Positions 48,229 to 57,534 of a stretch of DNA of 64,000 nt are shown here, in pieces. Source of the stretch: Fundicoccus culcitae. GTDB lineage: Bacteria; Bacillota; Bacilli; Lactobacillales; Aerococcaceae. The stretch spans positions 248,001-312,000 of the forward strand of contig NZ_CP102453.1 of NCBI RefSeq assembly GCF_024661895.1, written 5' to 3'. A program made the translations under genes and the position numbers. Under the pieces are notes generated by a model. That model was given only the letters and a program-made list of their open reading frames with translations, had not been told where the DNA came from and did not search any database. Each line of letters begins with the position of its first letter. Within the stretch, counting starts at the first letter, position 1.

Positions 48229-49023
48229 ATGAAAAATGAACGTTTTGAAGGGATTGTTTTATTTAAACGTCCTCATCGTGAAAAAGACAATCTGGTGAAG
48301 ATATTTACACAAAACCATGGGACAAAAATGTTTTTTGTTAAAGGTTTACAAAAACCGAACCATCCTTTAGTCAGTACGACGCTCCCCATGACATTAAATG
48401 AATATATAGGGACGATTAATCAGACGGGACTGTCTTTTTTGACAGAAGGCAATTCGCTGTCACTCTTTCGTTCAATTCAAGAAGATTATCTCCTACAAGC
48501 TCACGCTAGTTATATCATTCAATTAGTCGATGCTTCAATTGAAGATAATCAAAACCACCCCCAAACCTACGACTGGTTAAAAACGGCTTTATATGCCTTA
48601 GACAATCGCATGTTGCCTGATATTGTGACCATCAAAATGGAAATTGACCTGTTGAAAAATTTTGGAGTAGCTATTAATTGGCATCAATGTCGTATTTGTG
48701 GTAGCCAAGAAGAACCTTTTAAATTTAGTATGACTCGGCAAGGCGTGTTGTGCCAAAAACATTGGCAGGAAGATCCTTACCTCTTACCAACTTCCCCTCG
48801 AGCGATACATATTGTCAAACAATTAAGCCAAACCCCCATTAAAAACATCCATCAAGTAAATATCAGCCAAACAACACTTAAAGCGATTCGCCAATTAATG
48901 GAAGAAATTTATAGTGAATTTGTCGGTATCAAATTAAAAAGCTATAGTTATTTGAAAAAATTATCAGCCATGGACGCATCCATGCTAAATTTGCAAGCTA
49001 AAAGAACAAATTTTGAGAAGTAA
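48229..49023 (+). CDS. recO: DNA repair protein RecO
   Basis: Mediator of RecF-pathway recombination that helps load RecA onto SSB-coated DNA. 264 residues with an N-terminal OB fold (FEGIVLFKRPHREKDNLVKIFT in parts) and a Cys4-like zinc site in the C-terminal domain (CRICGSQEEP, then VLCQKHW, where the fourth position is His rather than Cys). TTG-like codon upstream at 48220 is in frame; the ATG at 48229 follows AATAAGG. Last gene of the phoH cluster. Confidence 0.93.
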   Translation: MKNERFEGIVLFKRPHREKDNLVKIFTQNHGTKMFFVKGLQKPNHPLVSTTLPMTLNEYIGTINQTGLSFLTEGNSLSLFRSIQEDYLLQAHASYIIQLVDASIEDNQNHPQTYDWLKTALYALDNRMLPDIVTIKMEIDLLKNFGVAINWHQCRICGSQEEPFKFSMTRQGVLCQKHWQEDPYLLPTSPRAIHIVKQLSQTPIKNIHQVNISQTTLKAIRQLMEEIYSEFVGIKLKSYSYLKKLSAMDASMLNLQAKRTNFEK

Positions 49024-49035
49024 TTCACGAAAAGT

Positions 49036-49065
49036 TTGCTTTCAATGATAAAGAAAGTTTATAAT
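49036..49065 (+). promoter_or_regulatory. Promoter of the phasin-like gene
   Basis: TTGCTT, 18 bp, perfect TATAAT. Confidence 0.65.
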
Positions 49066-49131
49066 TTACTTAATAGATATGATTAGATGAAAAGAAATCC
49101 GATTTTAACGATACGAGGAGGAATGGAAAAT

Positions 49132-49452
49132 ATGGAACGTGTAGAGAAGAGCATCAAGAATATTTTTTTAGCGGCAGTTGGCGGAACGGCTCTATCCTAT
49201 GAAAAAGCCGAAGATTTAGTTAACAAAATGATTGAAAAAGGCCAAGTAACTGTTAAAGAGGGTAAAGAGCTGACTGAAGATTTAACACGGACGATCAAAG
49301 GCGAACATAAAGTATCTGAAGATTCAGAACAAGCTAAGATGGAATTGGCAGAGGAATTAATGACATTACGATTGGATATCAATGAAATCAAACGTGAACT
49401 CGGTGAAATCCGTAAACGCTTGAGTGAAGCGGAAGAATTATCTGATATTTAA
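49132..49452 (+). CDS. Phasin-family coiled-coil protein
   Basis: A 106-residue protein matching the short 'phasin / polyhydroxyalkanoate-synthesis regulator-like' proteins of Firmicutes that lie beside ubiB-like genes. It has a small hydrophobic helix (NIFLAAVGGTALSYEKAEDLV in parts) and a long coiled coil in the second half (MTLRLDINEIKREL, IRKRLSEAEEL). AGGAGGAATGGAAAAT best supports the ATG at 49132; ATG 49123 and 49087 are in frame. No PHA synthase is seen here, so the phasin name says little about function. Confidence 0.8.
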   Translation: MERVEKSIKNIFLAAVGGTALSYEKAEDLVNKMIEKGQVTVKEGKELTEDLTRTIKGEHKVSEDSEQAKMELAEELMTLRLDINEIKRELGEIRKRLSEAEELSDI

Positions 49453-49467
49453 TTGTATCGTGCTACT

Positions 49468-49510
49468 GGACATTTTTGCCTTATCATTAAGGATAAAAAT
49501 GTCCTTTTTT
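49468..49510 (+). terminator. Terminator/attenuator before the UbiB-like gene
   Basis: GGACATTTTT and CCTTA pair with TAAGG and AAAAATGTCC, followed by six T. The next SD begins about 5 bp later, so it may attenuate the downstream kinase gene. Confidence 0.82.
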
Positions 49511-49527
49511 GTTAAAGGGGTATGATT

Positions 49528-51123
49528 ATGGCAACCAATGCAGAACGGTTACGAGAAATCATTAATGTGTTTGCCTCTTATGGCTTTACTGAATTGTATC
49601 GTCGTAATTTTAAAAAGCAGACTGTCGAAGAAAGTGCCACTAATTTACGGTTGGCTTTTGAGGAGCTAGGACCAAGTTTTATTAAAATTGGTCAAACATT
49701 AGCAACCCGTAATGATTTATTATCGGAACCATATATTAATGAATTGCAAAAGCTTCAAAATAGTTCACCGAGCTTCCCTTATGAAGAAGCAGACAAGGTG
49801 TTCCAAGGTGAGTTTGGGCAATCAATCAAAGCAACTTTCAAAAACGTGAATGAAAAACCGATTGCCACCGGATCAATTGCTCAGGTGCATTACGCGGAAT
49901 TGGATGATGGAACGGCTGTAATTATTAAAGTTCAACGCCCACATATTCAAGAGAAGTTAATTCGTGATATTGATTTATTTATTCGGGTGATTAATCGCAT
50001 TCCTTCCATATTTACCGATATCATTATTGATCCTGTTTTAGTTTTACAAGATATCCGTCAACAAAGTGTGATTGAATTGAATTTTATTTTAGAAGCTCAA
50101 GCACTCATAAAATTTAAAAAGAATCATCGTGAACGAACCATGATAAAAACGCCGGAAATCTATTTGGATTATGTCAGTGAGAAAATTCTTGTTCAAGAAT
50201 ACATAGAAGGCTATGATTTAACGCAAGTTCAAGCAATTAAAGACGCTGGTTATGATATGGATGAGGTGGCTGAAAAGATTGTAACGACTTTCCTTTATCA
50301 AGTTTTTACCGATGGTTATTACCATGCAGACCCACACCCAGGTAATATCATAATTGATAATGGCAAAATCGTTTATATTGATTTTGGTATTATGGGTGAC
50401 ATTCCACCTATGTACCAAACCTTATTAATCAATTTGTTAGAATCACTCGTTTTACACGATATTGATCAATTAATGCAGATCATTCTGATTGTGTGTCAAT
50501 CACATGGTGAAATTAATGAAGTGGATTTATACCGAGATTTAAAACTTTTATATAATCGTTATTTAACCAGTGGTTTTTGGAAGATGAATCTAAATGATAT
50601 GTTTCGAGATTTAATGAAAATTGCTTTAGCTTATAAATTAACCTTTCCACATGAATTTGTTCAATTAGCTAAAACCGTGGTTATTATACAAGGGATTGCA
50701 CAAAACTTAAGTCCTGAAATGGATTTTATGAAACTATTTGAGAAATACATTACAAGCAGTAATAAAATTTCGATTGATAAATATTTAAATCGTGAAAAGC
50801 TCTTACGACAAGCCAGTCGTACAGCTAAGGCGACCGTCAATTTTCCAGTGAAAATTGATCAACTCTTAGATAATTTGAATAATGAACGCCTGGGCATTAA
50901 TTTACAAGTTCCTAAAGTGGAATCCTATATCCGCGAAATTAATCAAATGCTGAATCGTTTAGTTATCGGGATACTATTAGCCTCCATTATTATTTCTGCA
51001 GGGCTAATTGCCTCTAGTGCAACCAGTGAACGGCTAATAAATTTTGGGGTACTCTTTTTCATTATTGGAATTGTCATGGCCGCTTACCTTTTGTATTCAT
51101 TTATTCGCTCACGACACAAATAA
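49528..51123 (+). CDS. UbiB/ABC1/AarF-family atypical kinase
   Basis: ADCK-type protein kinase-like ATPase of 531 residues. The KxGQ motif appears in FIKIGQTLATR (about 53-63), the Ala-rich-loop equivalent and ExD-type region follow (GSIAQVHYAEL, about 117), IKVQRPH (about 137), HADPHPGNI (catalytic-loop, about 268-276) and DFGIMG (about 289). Two membrane segments at the C-terminus (about 478-500 and 507-525). In bacteria with no ubiquinone the role is unclear; it may serve menaquinone or lipid metabolism. ATG 49522 is also in frame; AAGGGG spacing favours 49528. Confidence 0.92.
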   Translation: MATNAERLREIINVFASYGFTELYRRNFKKQTVEESATNLRLAFEELGPSFIKIGQTLATRNDLLSEPYINELQKLQNSSPSFPYEEADKVFQGEFGQSIKATFKNVNEKPIATGSIAQVHYAELDDGTAVIIKVQRPHIQEKLIRDIDLFIRVINRIPSIFTDIIIDPVLVLQDIRQQSVIELNFILEAQALIKFKKNHRERTMIKTPEIYLDYVSEKILVQEYIEGYDLTQVQAIKDAGYDMDEVAEKIVTTFLYQVFTDGYYHADPHPGNIIIDNGKIVYIDFGIMGDIPPMYQTLLINLLESLVLHDIDQLMQIILIVCQSHGEINEVDLYRDLKLLYNRYLTSGFWKMNLNDMFRDLMKIALAYKLTFPHEFVQLAKTVVIIQGIAQNLSPEMDFMKLFEKYITSSNKISIDKYLNREKLLRQASRTAKATVNFPVKIDQLLDNLNNERLGINLQVPKVESYIREINQMLNRLVIGILLASIIISAGLIASSATSERLINFGVLFFIIGIVMAAYLLYSFIRSRHK

Positions 51124-51157
51124 ATAACGCGTTAATTAAGAGGAAAGGAATATTAAT

Positions 51158-52834
51158 ATGAGAGATGTAACTGGAACGGCAGATGATAAAGAAAAAAACG
51201 GCTTTTTCAAAAAAAGAACAACATCAAAAACGAACAAAGGTAAATCGCTGAATTTCCGATGGCTTTACATTGTGTTATTGATTATCATTGCCGTCTATTA
51301 CTATATTGCTTTACCACCCATTCATTATGCTTCTGGTGAATTTTGGTTTTTTGCTGGTTTAATTTCAATTGGTATATTAATCATTGAAGTATTGAACGAT
51401 GGGGTGGAGTTATTTACTGAAAAAAGGAACTTTTCTTTTAAAAAGATTAGTTGGAAATATAAAAGCTTGCTCTTTTTATGGGTAGGCGTATTAGTTATCG
51501 CCTTAGTCAGTCGCGTTATTTTCTCGCCGTTTTTCTTTTCTGAAGCTTATAGTAATATGATTACCATTGAAACGGCTGATTTTGAAACAGATTTCCCAGA
51601 AACAAATGTGAATCAAATCCCTTTAATTGACCGTGATACGGCTATGCGGCTTGGGAATCGTCGTTTAGGGGCATTGACGGAACTTGTTTCTCAATTTGAA
51701 GTAGCCGATGATTACACCCAAATCAATATCAACGACTATCCCTACCGTGTTTCGCCCTTAGAATATGCTGGGTTCTTTCGTTGGTTAAATAATTTTAGAG
51801 ATGGGATTCCACACTATATCCGAGTGGATAATGTAACGGGGGATGTGACTTTAGAAACCCCTGAACAACCGATTAAATATAGCAAGTCTGATTTATTTAA
51901 TCGTGATGTCATGCGTCGCTTGCGCTTTAGTAATCCATTTACCTTATTTAATGATCCTTCCTTTGAAGTGGATGATAATGGCATCCCCTATTATATTGCT
52001 ACAACCTATACGAGAAATTTCTTTTTATATGAACCAGAAGCTAATGGTGTCATTACGTTAAATGCAATGACGGGTGAAACGACGCGTTATGGGATTGATG
52101 AAATCCCGACTTGGATTGATCGTGTTCATCCATCCGAATTAGTTTTACATCAACTAGAAATGAACGGGAAGTATAGTAATGGTTTTTGGAATTCCATGTT
52201 TTCGCAAGAAGGGGTAACGCAACCAACCGCTGGTTATAATTATCTACCGATTAATGATGATTTGTATTTGTATACTGGGATTACCTCCGTAGCAGCTGAT
52301 GAATCAAACATTGGTTTTGTATTAGTTAATCTAAGAACAAAAGAAGCAACGATGTATCCTTTAGATGCAGCTGAAGAATTTTCAGCCATGCAATCGGCTG
52401 AAGGTAGTGTCCAAGAAACAGGCTATACAGCTACTTTCCCCTTACTGATTAATTTAGAAGGTCGACCAATGTATATCCTATCCCTAAAAGATGGCTCTGG
52501 GCTAATTAAAGAATATGCTTTAATTGATGTACAAAATTATCAACGTGTGTATGTTGAACCTACCGTTGAACGTTTGTTATTGTCATACGCACAAGAAAAT
52601 CCTTTAAGTGTTGACGAAATTGAAACGGAAGAAGATTTGCAGGAGTTGACAGGCTTGGTTGATGATGTTCAAGCGGTTGTTGTGGAAGGCAATACCGTTT
52701 ATTATTTCCTGATGGATGGAAATGTTTACCGGGCCAATATATCAATTAACCAAGAATTACCTTTTTTAGAGGAAGGAACTCAAGTTGATTTCTTAACAAC
52801 TGAAGAAGGGCAAGTCCGAGAAATTTCTTGGTAA
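51158..52834 (+). CDS. Membrane protein with large extracytoplasmic domain, function unknown
   Basis: A 558-residue protein. The N-terminal 30 residues are Lys-rich and cytoplasmic, then three membrane segments (about 33-52, 60-80 and 100-122) and a 430-residue extracytoplasmic part rich in beta-strands, with DNVTGDVTLE and NAMTGETTRYG (PepSY-like or Tat-associated-looking turns) and a C-terminal OB-like strand region. It resembles long conserved hypothetical proteins of lactic acid bacteria sometimes called cell-shape proteins; I cannot name the family. SD GAGGAAAGG. It is probably an operon with the UbiB-like gene 34 bp upstream. Confidence 0.75.
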   Translation: MRDVTGTADDKEKNGFFKKRTTSKTNKGKSLNFRWLYIVLLIIIAVYYYIALPPIHYASGEFWFFAGLISIGILIIEVLNDGVELFTEKRNFSFKKISWKYKSLLFLWVGVLVIALVSRVIFSPFFFSEAYSNMITIETADFETDFPETNVNQIPLIDRDTAMRLGNRRLGALTELVSQFEVADDYTQININDYPYRVSPLEYAGFFRWLNNFRDGIPHYIRVDNVTGDVTLETPEQPIKYSKSDLFNRDVMRRLRFSNPFTLFNDPSFEVDDNGIPYYIATTYTRNFFLYEPEANGVITLNAMTGETTRYGIDEIPTWIDRVHPSELVLHQLEMNGKYSNGFWNSMFSQEGVTQPTAGYNYLPINDDLYLYTGITSVAADESNIGFVLVNLRTKEATMYPLDAAEEFSAMQSAEGSVQETGYTATFPLLINLEGRPMYILSLKDGSGLIKEYALIDVQNYQRVYVEPTVERLLLSYAQENPLSVDEIETEEDLQELTGLVDDVQAVVVEGNTVYYFLMDGNVYRANISINQELPFLEEGTQVDFLTTEEGQVREISW

Positions 52835-52849
52835 AATATTTTAAATTAT

Positions 52850-52938
52850 CTGGATTGTAATATTTTCACAAAATAAATCAATAGAACATTCTATATGATT
52901 TCAGCCGTTTTGTGAAAATAGAAGCAGTCCAGTTTTTG
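52850..52938 (+). terminator. Long branched hairpin terminator
   Basis: CTGGATTG... pairs with ...CAGTCCAG (outer), then a perfect 13-bp stem TATTTTCACAAAA / TTTTGTGAAAATA (52861-52873, 52908-52920) and an inner AAATCA / TGATTT step; five T follow. Ends the kinase-membrane protein unit. Confidence 0.75.
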
Positions 52939-53009
52939 CATTTATATTGTATTATAAAATTGAACTGTAGCTGTTTTAGTGCTATTATTTGAGTGGAGGT
53001 GATGCTTGG

Positions 53010-53918
53010 ATGTTAGAAGTTAAGCATTTGACAAAAACGTTTGGCACATTAAAAGCGGTTGATGATGTTTCATTCACAATAGAAGCAGGGACGATTTTAG
53101 GTATTATCGGACAAAATGGTTCGGGTAAAACAACCATTTTCCGAATGATTCTAGATTTCTTGACCCCAGAAGGTGATGGAAGCATTTTGTGGGACAATAA
53201 ACCAATCAAGAAACAAATTTATGATTTAGTTGGTTATTTACCTGAAGAACGTGGTTTATACGAAAAAATGACTGTTCAACAACAAATAACTTATTTTGCT
53301 GAACTACGTGGTATGAAGAAAGCAGACATCACTCAACGGATTGATGATTGGATGGACCGCTTTCAAGTAAAAGGAAAGAAAACCGATAAAATAAATACCT
53401 TATCTAAAGGAAATCAGCAAAAAGTCCAACTTATCTCTACCTTAATCCATGAACCCAGATTAGTGATTTTAGATGAACCTTTTAGTGGATTGGATCCTGT
53501 AAACGCAGAATTACTGATGTCAGGTATTTTGGATTTAAAAACAAAAGGTTCATCCATTATCTTCTCTAGTCATAATATGAATAATGTTGAAGATATTTGC
53601 GACAAGTTAATTATGATTCATTATGGGAAAACCGTTTTATACGGACCAGTTAATGAGGTTCGAAATAGTTTTGGACGGGTGAAGATATTTATTGAATCAA
53701 AAGATTGGACAAAAGAAAGCTTAGAGCAATTAGAGGGTGTCGTGTCGGTTGTGGAACAAGGTTATGATAATTATGTGTTGCATTTAGCCAACGAGAGTTA
53801 TGGCCAAGCATTATTTAACGCAATTACAAAAGGCAACTACTTACCTAAATTTAGTCAACAACCACCAACTTTGGAAGAAATATTTAAAATGAAAGCGGGT
53901 GAGTCCAAAGATGCGTAA
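53010..53918 (+). CDS. ABC transporter ATP-binding protein (YhaQ/NatA-like)
   Basis: Nucleotide-binding subunit of 302 residues with Walker A GQNGSGKT (about 38), ABC signature LSKGNQQKVQL (about 135), Walker B LVILDEP (about 155) and a C-terminal extension of about 85 residues, as in NatA-type exporter ATPases. The upstream in-frame codon at 52989 is less likely; GGAGGTGA supports the ATG at 53010. Its stop overlaps the permease start by 8 bp, so the two are coupled. Confidence 0.93.
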   Translation: MLEVKHLTKTFGTLKAVDDVSFTIEAGTILGIIGQNGSGKTTIFRMILDFLTPEGDGSILWDNKPIKKQIYDLVGYLPEERGLYEKMTVQQQITYFAELRGMKKADITQRIDDWMDRFQVKGKKTDKINTLSKGNQQKVQLISTLIHEPRLVILDEPFSGLDPVNAELLMSGILDLKTKGSSIIFSSHNMNNVEDICDKLIMIHYGKTVLYGPVNEVRNSFGRVKIFIESKDWTKESLEQLEGVVSVVEQGYDNYVLHLANESYGQALFNAITKGNYLPKFSQQPPTLEEIFKMKAGESKDA

Positions 53919-55194
53919 TTTATGGATTATCATTAAAGAAGTGTATTTTAAAAATGTAAAATCATGGTCGTTTGTTTTTATGGTGTTGGGTCCAATTTTG
54001 GTATTAGGCGTCATTGCACTCATTACTTTTTTCATTGCCCAAGATGAGCAACAATCTAGAGTGGGGGAAATTGCGATAATAGATGCGCCGACTGAACTCC
54101 AAGTAGCCATCGATGCTTCACCGGATAATAATACCATTCATTTTGATATAAGTGCTGAAGAAGCCAACACCTTATTGATTGAAGATAAACTTGATGGTTA
54201 TCTTGTGATAGAAGGAGAGCCAGACCATTTAGTGCCTTTATACTATCGTCGACCAACGAGTCGAGATATTAATTTAACAAACCTTGAACAAGTCATTAAT
54301 ACCTATCAATTAAATACCATTGCTGAGAATATTGGTTTAAATAATGAGCAATTGATGGAAATTCAATCATCGAATGTGGCGATTGATACGATAAATTTAA
54401 CCGTTGATGACGAGGGGACCATACGTGAAGAGTCAGCAAGTGATCCAAGTAATTTTGCCCGTATAATGATTGCCTATGTCGTTTCTTTTTTAGTCTTTTT
54501 CTTTATTATGACTTATGTGGGGATTATTTCGCAAGAAATCGCTGCCGAAAAAGGCTCTCGGATTATGGAAATTTTGTTATCTAGTGTTTCTGCTTCGACA
54601 CACTTTTTCGGAAAAATGTTGGGAATTGCTCTAGTGATTTTAACACAAATTATGGCTTATATTATTTTGTTTATACTCGCTCGTATTTTCTTTTCAAACC
54701 TAGATATTTTTAACTTTTTAAATGATATAGATTTTAATGTCATTTTTGCTAACAGTATGCCGGTGGTTTGGTTAGGGCTTGTGTTTGCGATTATTGGTAT
54801 TATGATTTACAGTGCTTTGGCCGGTTTTCTTGGCTCCCTTGTTTCTAAAACGGAGGATGTGAACAAATCCATCACGCCAATTATTTTTATCGCTTTAGCA
54901 GGCTTTTACATTGGTATGTATGCACTTAATTCGACCAATAATCCCATTGTCCGCATTGGGTCTTTAATACCATTTTTCACTCCTTTTGTGATGCCATTTA
55001 GAATCGCGGCTGAAACAGTCTCATCGACTGAAATTATTTTGGCAATCATTATTTCGATTATCTTTATGATTTTATGTCTTTGGTTTTCCGTGGTCTTCTA
55101 TAAAAGCAATGTATTGGTTTATACCGACAAAGGCATTATTCAAGCCATGAAGGACTCTTGGACCTTATGGCGTAGTGAACGACAATCGAAATAG
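53911..55194 (+). CDS. ABC-2-type permease (YhaP/NatB-like)
   Basis: Permease of 427 residues with the NatB layout: membrane segment at about 20-42, a 135-residue extracytoplasmic domain (FDISAEEANTLLIEDKLDGYLVIEG in parts), then five to six segments (about 180-205, 230-255, 280-310, 325-350, 365-395). The cytoplasmic motif EIAAEKGSRIMEILLSS (about 207) is typical of Na+-efflux and drug ABC-2 exporters. Substrate unknown. ATG 53911 is the family start; GTG 53899 is in frame but upstream of it. Confidence 0.9.
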   Translation: MRNLWIIIKEVYFKNVKSWSFVFMVLGPILVLGVIALITFFIAQDEQQSRVGEIAIIDAPTELQVAIDASPDNNTIHFDISAEEANTLLIEDKLDGYLVIEGEPDHLVPLYYRRPTSRDINLTNLEQVINTYQLNTIAENIGLNNEQLMEIQSSNVAIDTINLTVDDEGTIREESASDPSNFARIMIAYVVSFLVFFFIMTYVGIISQEIAAEKGSRIMEILLSSVSASTHFFGKMLGIALVILTQIMAYIILFILARIFFSNLDIFNFLNDIDFNVIFANSMPVVWLGLVFAIIGIMIYSALAGFLGSLVSKTEDVNKSITPIIFIALAGFYIGMYALNSTNNPIVRIGSLIPFFTPFVMPFRIAAETVSSTEIILAIIISIIFMILCLWFSVVFYKSNVLVYTDKGIIQAMKDSWTLWRSERQSK

Positions 55195-55204
55195 TTTGAC
55201 AAAG

Positions 55205-55246
55205 AGCAGATTAATCCAATTATTTTGTTGATGGATTAATCTGCTT
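55205..55246 (+). terminator. Terminator after the NatAB-like transporter
   Basis: AGCAGATTAATCCA and TGGATTAATCTGCT form a perfect 14-bp stem; the T-tract is interrupted (TCTTGTT). Confidence 0.8.
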
Positions 55247-55461
55247 CTTGTTGCTTGACTACCCATTAGATTCATGGATAAAGTAGCGTAATCCTAAAAG
55301 ACGGCGTTTACAAAAATAAGCTAAATGTTTAAAAAATCTTAGAAGATAACTGTCAAAAGTAAATTAACTATTCAAAATAACGAATATTTTTGGCGAAAAC
55401 CACTGGTAATCATATACTTAGTATAAGTGTAAACTACCAGAATATTTATAGTCTGTTTATG
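55247..55461. other. Intergenic region upstream of murI
   Basis: No gene seen. It contains an inverted repeat with CTGGTA / TACCAG arms (55404-55441) around an inner ACTTAGTATAAGT palindrome, 20 bp upstream of the murI promoter; possibly an operator. Confidence 0.4.
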
Positions 55462-55490
55462 TTGAGAAGGGATACAATCTTGTCTATAAT
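55462..55490 (+). promoter_or_regulatory. Promoter of murI operon
   Basis: TTGAGA, 17 bp, perfect TATAAT; about 90 bp before murI. Confidence 0.78.
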
Positions 55491-55579
55491 AATAGTAAAG
55501 GGTAGTGAAGAAATGATTCGTTTTTATCATTTTCACTTTCAAACAGTATCAAATATAACATAAAGAAGAAGGACACTTG

Positions 55580-56428
55580 ATGAAAAATTTACCCATTGGT
55601 TTTATTGATTCTGGATTTGGTGGTTTAACTGTTGCTAGACAAAGTTTAAGGCAACTACCAAATGAATCAATTATTTATTTTGGTGATAGTGCTCGCGTTC
55701 CCTATGGCCCGCGACCGCTAGAAGAAGTAAAAGAATATATTTGGCAGATGACAAATTTTTTGTTGGCTAAAGGCATAAAAATGCTTGTTATCGCCTGCAA
55801 TACTGGGACGGCGGCTGCCCTTAAAGAAGTAAGAGAAGCCTTATCTATTCCTGTTATAGGGGTGATTCATCCAGGCAGTCGTGCTGCTATCAAGCAAACA
55901 CATAATCGTCGGATCGGTGTAATTGCAACGGAAGGCACGATAAAAAGTCAAGTCTATAAGCAAGCGCTATTAGAAAAAGTAGAAAATTTAACTGTCTATT
56001 CGATGGCATGTCCTGAATTCGTTACAATTGTAGAAGAGAATCGGGTAGGGGACTTTGAAACGCAAGGAATTGTCAATGAGCGTTTAAAACCATTTGTAGA
56101 CAATGGTGTTGATGCATTAATTTTAGGTTGTACGCATTTTCCTATAATGCGCGGAGCCATTCAAGAAGCCGTTGGGGAATCCATTCAATTAATCGATTCA
56201 GGTGTTGAGACAATTAATGAGGTCAGTACTTTGTTAGATTATTTTGGTTTAAGTCGAACGGCGAATGATGCGAAACAATTCCCATCAACCCAAGTTTTTT
56301 ATACAACAGGGGAAGTCAATCATTTTGCTAAAGTTGCAAAAAATTGGTTGCATAAAGAAACCATTGAAGTTATTCAATGTGAAGTGAAAGGGAATGTTCT
56401 TATTGAAACTAATCATAGCGAGCCATAA
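55580..56428 (+). CDS. murI: Glutamate racemase
   Basis: Makes D-glutamate for peptidoglycan. 282 residues. Both catalytic cysteines are present: C73 in IACNTGTAAA and C184 in LGCTHFPIM; IDSGFGGLTV near the N-terminus and FGDSARVPYG (about 36) are diagnostic. TTG 55577 is in frame, but AGAAGGAC supports the ATG at 55580. First gene of murI-rdgB-yfcE-cbpB, a conserved Lactobacillales order. Confidence 0.96.
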   Translation: MKNLPIGFIDSGFGGLTVARQSLRQLPNESIIYFGDSARVPYGPRPLEEVKEYIWQMTNFLLAKGIKMLVIACNTGTAAALKEVREALSIPVIGVIHPGSRAAIKQTHNRRIGVIATEGTIKSQVYKQALLEKVENLTVYSMACPEFVTIVEENRVGDFETQGIVNERLKPFVDNGVDALILGCTHFPIMRGAIQEAVGESIQLIDSGVETINEVSTLLDYFGLSRTANDAKQFPSTQVFYTTGEVNHFAKVAKNWLHKETIEVIQCEVKGNVLIETNHSEP

Positions 56429-57026
56429 TAAAGGTAAAATTACTGAGTTTACCAATTATTTGACACCTTTAGGATTTGAAGTTTCATCTTTACTTGATTA
56501 TCCTCAAATACAAGAAGTTGAAGAAATTGGGCAAACCTTTGAAGAAAATGCCCGTTTAAAAGCTGAAACAATGGCAGAAGCCATGCAAGTATTTACTTTA
56601 GCTGACGATTCTGGTTTAGTTGTCCCATCATTAAATGGTGAACCAGGAATTTATAGTGCGCGGTATGGTGGTGAAGAAAAAGATGATACAGCAAACAACG
56701 AAAAATTATTAAAGAATTTAGTCAATAAAAGTCGCCAACAGCGGCAAGCATATTTTGTTTCTTGTCTGGTTTTAGCCTACCCTGGAGTGCCAAGCCTAGT
56801 GGCGCATGGCCAAATTAAAGGGGAAATTATCACTGAATACCGTGGAAAGAATGGTTTCGGTTATGACCCTATTTTCTATGTGGAAGAGAAGGGACAGACA
56901 TTAGCAGAGATGACACTTGAAGAAAAAAATCAAGGGAGTCACAGAGCACTGGCTCTAGACAATTTGATTAAAAATATACCCGTATGGTTAGAGGAGTTAG
57001 GCAATGAAAGTTTTAGTAATGAGTGA
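56403..57026 (+). CDS. rdgB: XTP/dITP diphosphatase (RdgB/HAM1)
   Basis: House-cleaning nucleotidase removing non-canonical purine triphosphates. 207 residues. SHNKGKITEF (about 6-15), ADDSGLVVPSLNGEPGIYSARYGG (in parts), and GKNGFGYDPIFY (about 147-158) are the family motifs. ATG 56394 is in frame, but the family begins (M)KLIIASHNKGK, which fits TTG 56403. It overlaps murI by 26 bp and the phosphodiesterase gene by 23 bp. Confidence 0.94.
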   Translation: MKLIIASHNKGKITEFTNYLTPLGFEVSSLLDYPQIQEVEEIGQTFEENARLKAETMAEAMQVFTLADDSGLVVPSLNGEPGIYSARYGGEEKDDTANNEKLLKNLVNKSRQQRQAYFVSCLVLAYPGVPSLVAHGQIKGEIITEYRGKNGFGYDPIFYVEEKGQTLAEMTLEEKNQGSHRALALDNLIKNIPVWLEELGNESFSNE

Positions 57027-57519
57027 CAATCATGGTAGATGGCAAAAAGTACAAGAAATCATCACGAAAAATCGACCATATGTGGATTATATTATTCATT
57101 GCGGAGATTCAGAGTTTCCTGCTGATGACCCCATATGGGATCAAGTAGATAGTGTTGTTTCTGGTAATATGGATTATGACCCTCAATACCGTCAGTTAGA
57201 TACATTAGGCACAAAAGAAGAAAAATTTTTAAATGTACATGGTCATCGACACAATGTAAATCATTCATTAAATGAATTAGGCCAATTAGCCCAATCTAAT
57301 CATGCTAATTTTGTTTTTTATGGACATACGCATAAATTAGCCCATGATTATCACAATGGTTGCTTGTTTCTAAACCCAGGTAGTCTAAGTCGCTCACGTG
57401 GAATTAACCCTGAAAAAACCTATGCTATAGTAACTATCGATTCAGAAACAATCCAAATCAAGTATTACAATGATGAGCATCAGCGCATTGACAGATTGAC
57501 TGCTATATACAAAAGATAG
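57004..57519 (+). CDS. YfcE/MJ0936-type metallophosphoesterase
   Basis: Calcineurin-fold phosphodiesterase of 171 residues. Metal-binding motifs are MSDNHGRW (about 5-12), HCGDSEF (about 36-42), GNMD (about 59-62), NVHGHRHNV (about 79-87, in place of GH-type motif IV) and YGHTHKLAHD (about 107-116). The usual role is hydrolysis of small phosphodiesters; the physiological substrate is unknown. It overlaps rdgB by 23 bp and is 15 bp before cbpB. Confidence 0.92.
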   Translation: MKVLVMSDNHGRWQKVQEIITKNRPYVDYIIHCGDSEFPADDPIWDQVDSVVSGNMDYDPQYRQLDTLGTKEEKFLNVHGHRHNVNHSLNELGQLAQSNHANFVFYGHTHKLAHDYHNGCLFLNPGSLSRSRGINPEKTYAIVTIDSETIQIKYYNDEHQRIDRLTAIYKR

Positions 57520-57534
57520 AAAGGTGAGTTTAAC

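Noticed and set aside
55513-55563. 16-codon ORF upstream of murI
   Set aside because: ATG with a weak SD, Phe/His-rich; no attenuator hairpin or T-box follows, so a leader-peptide role is unsupported.
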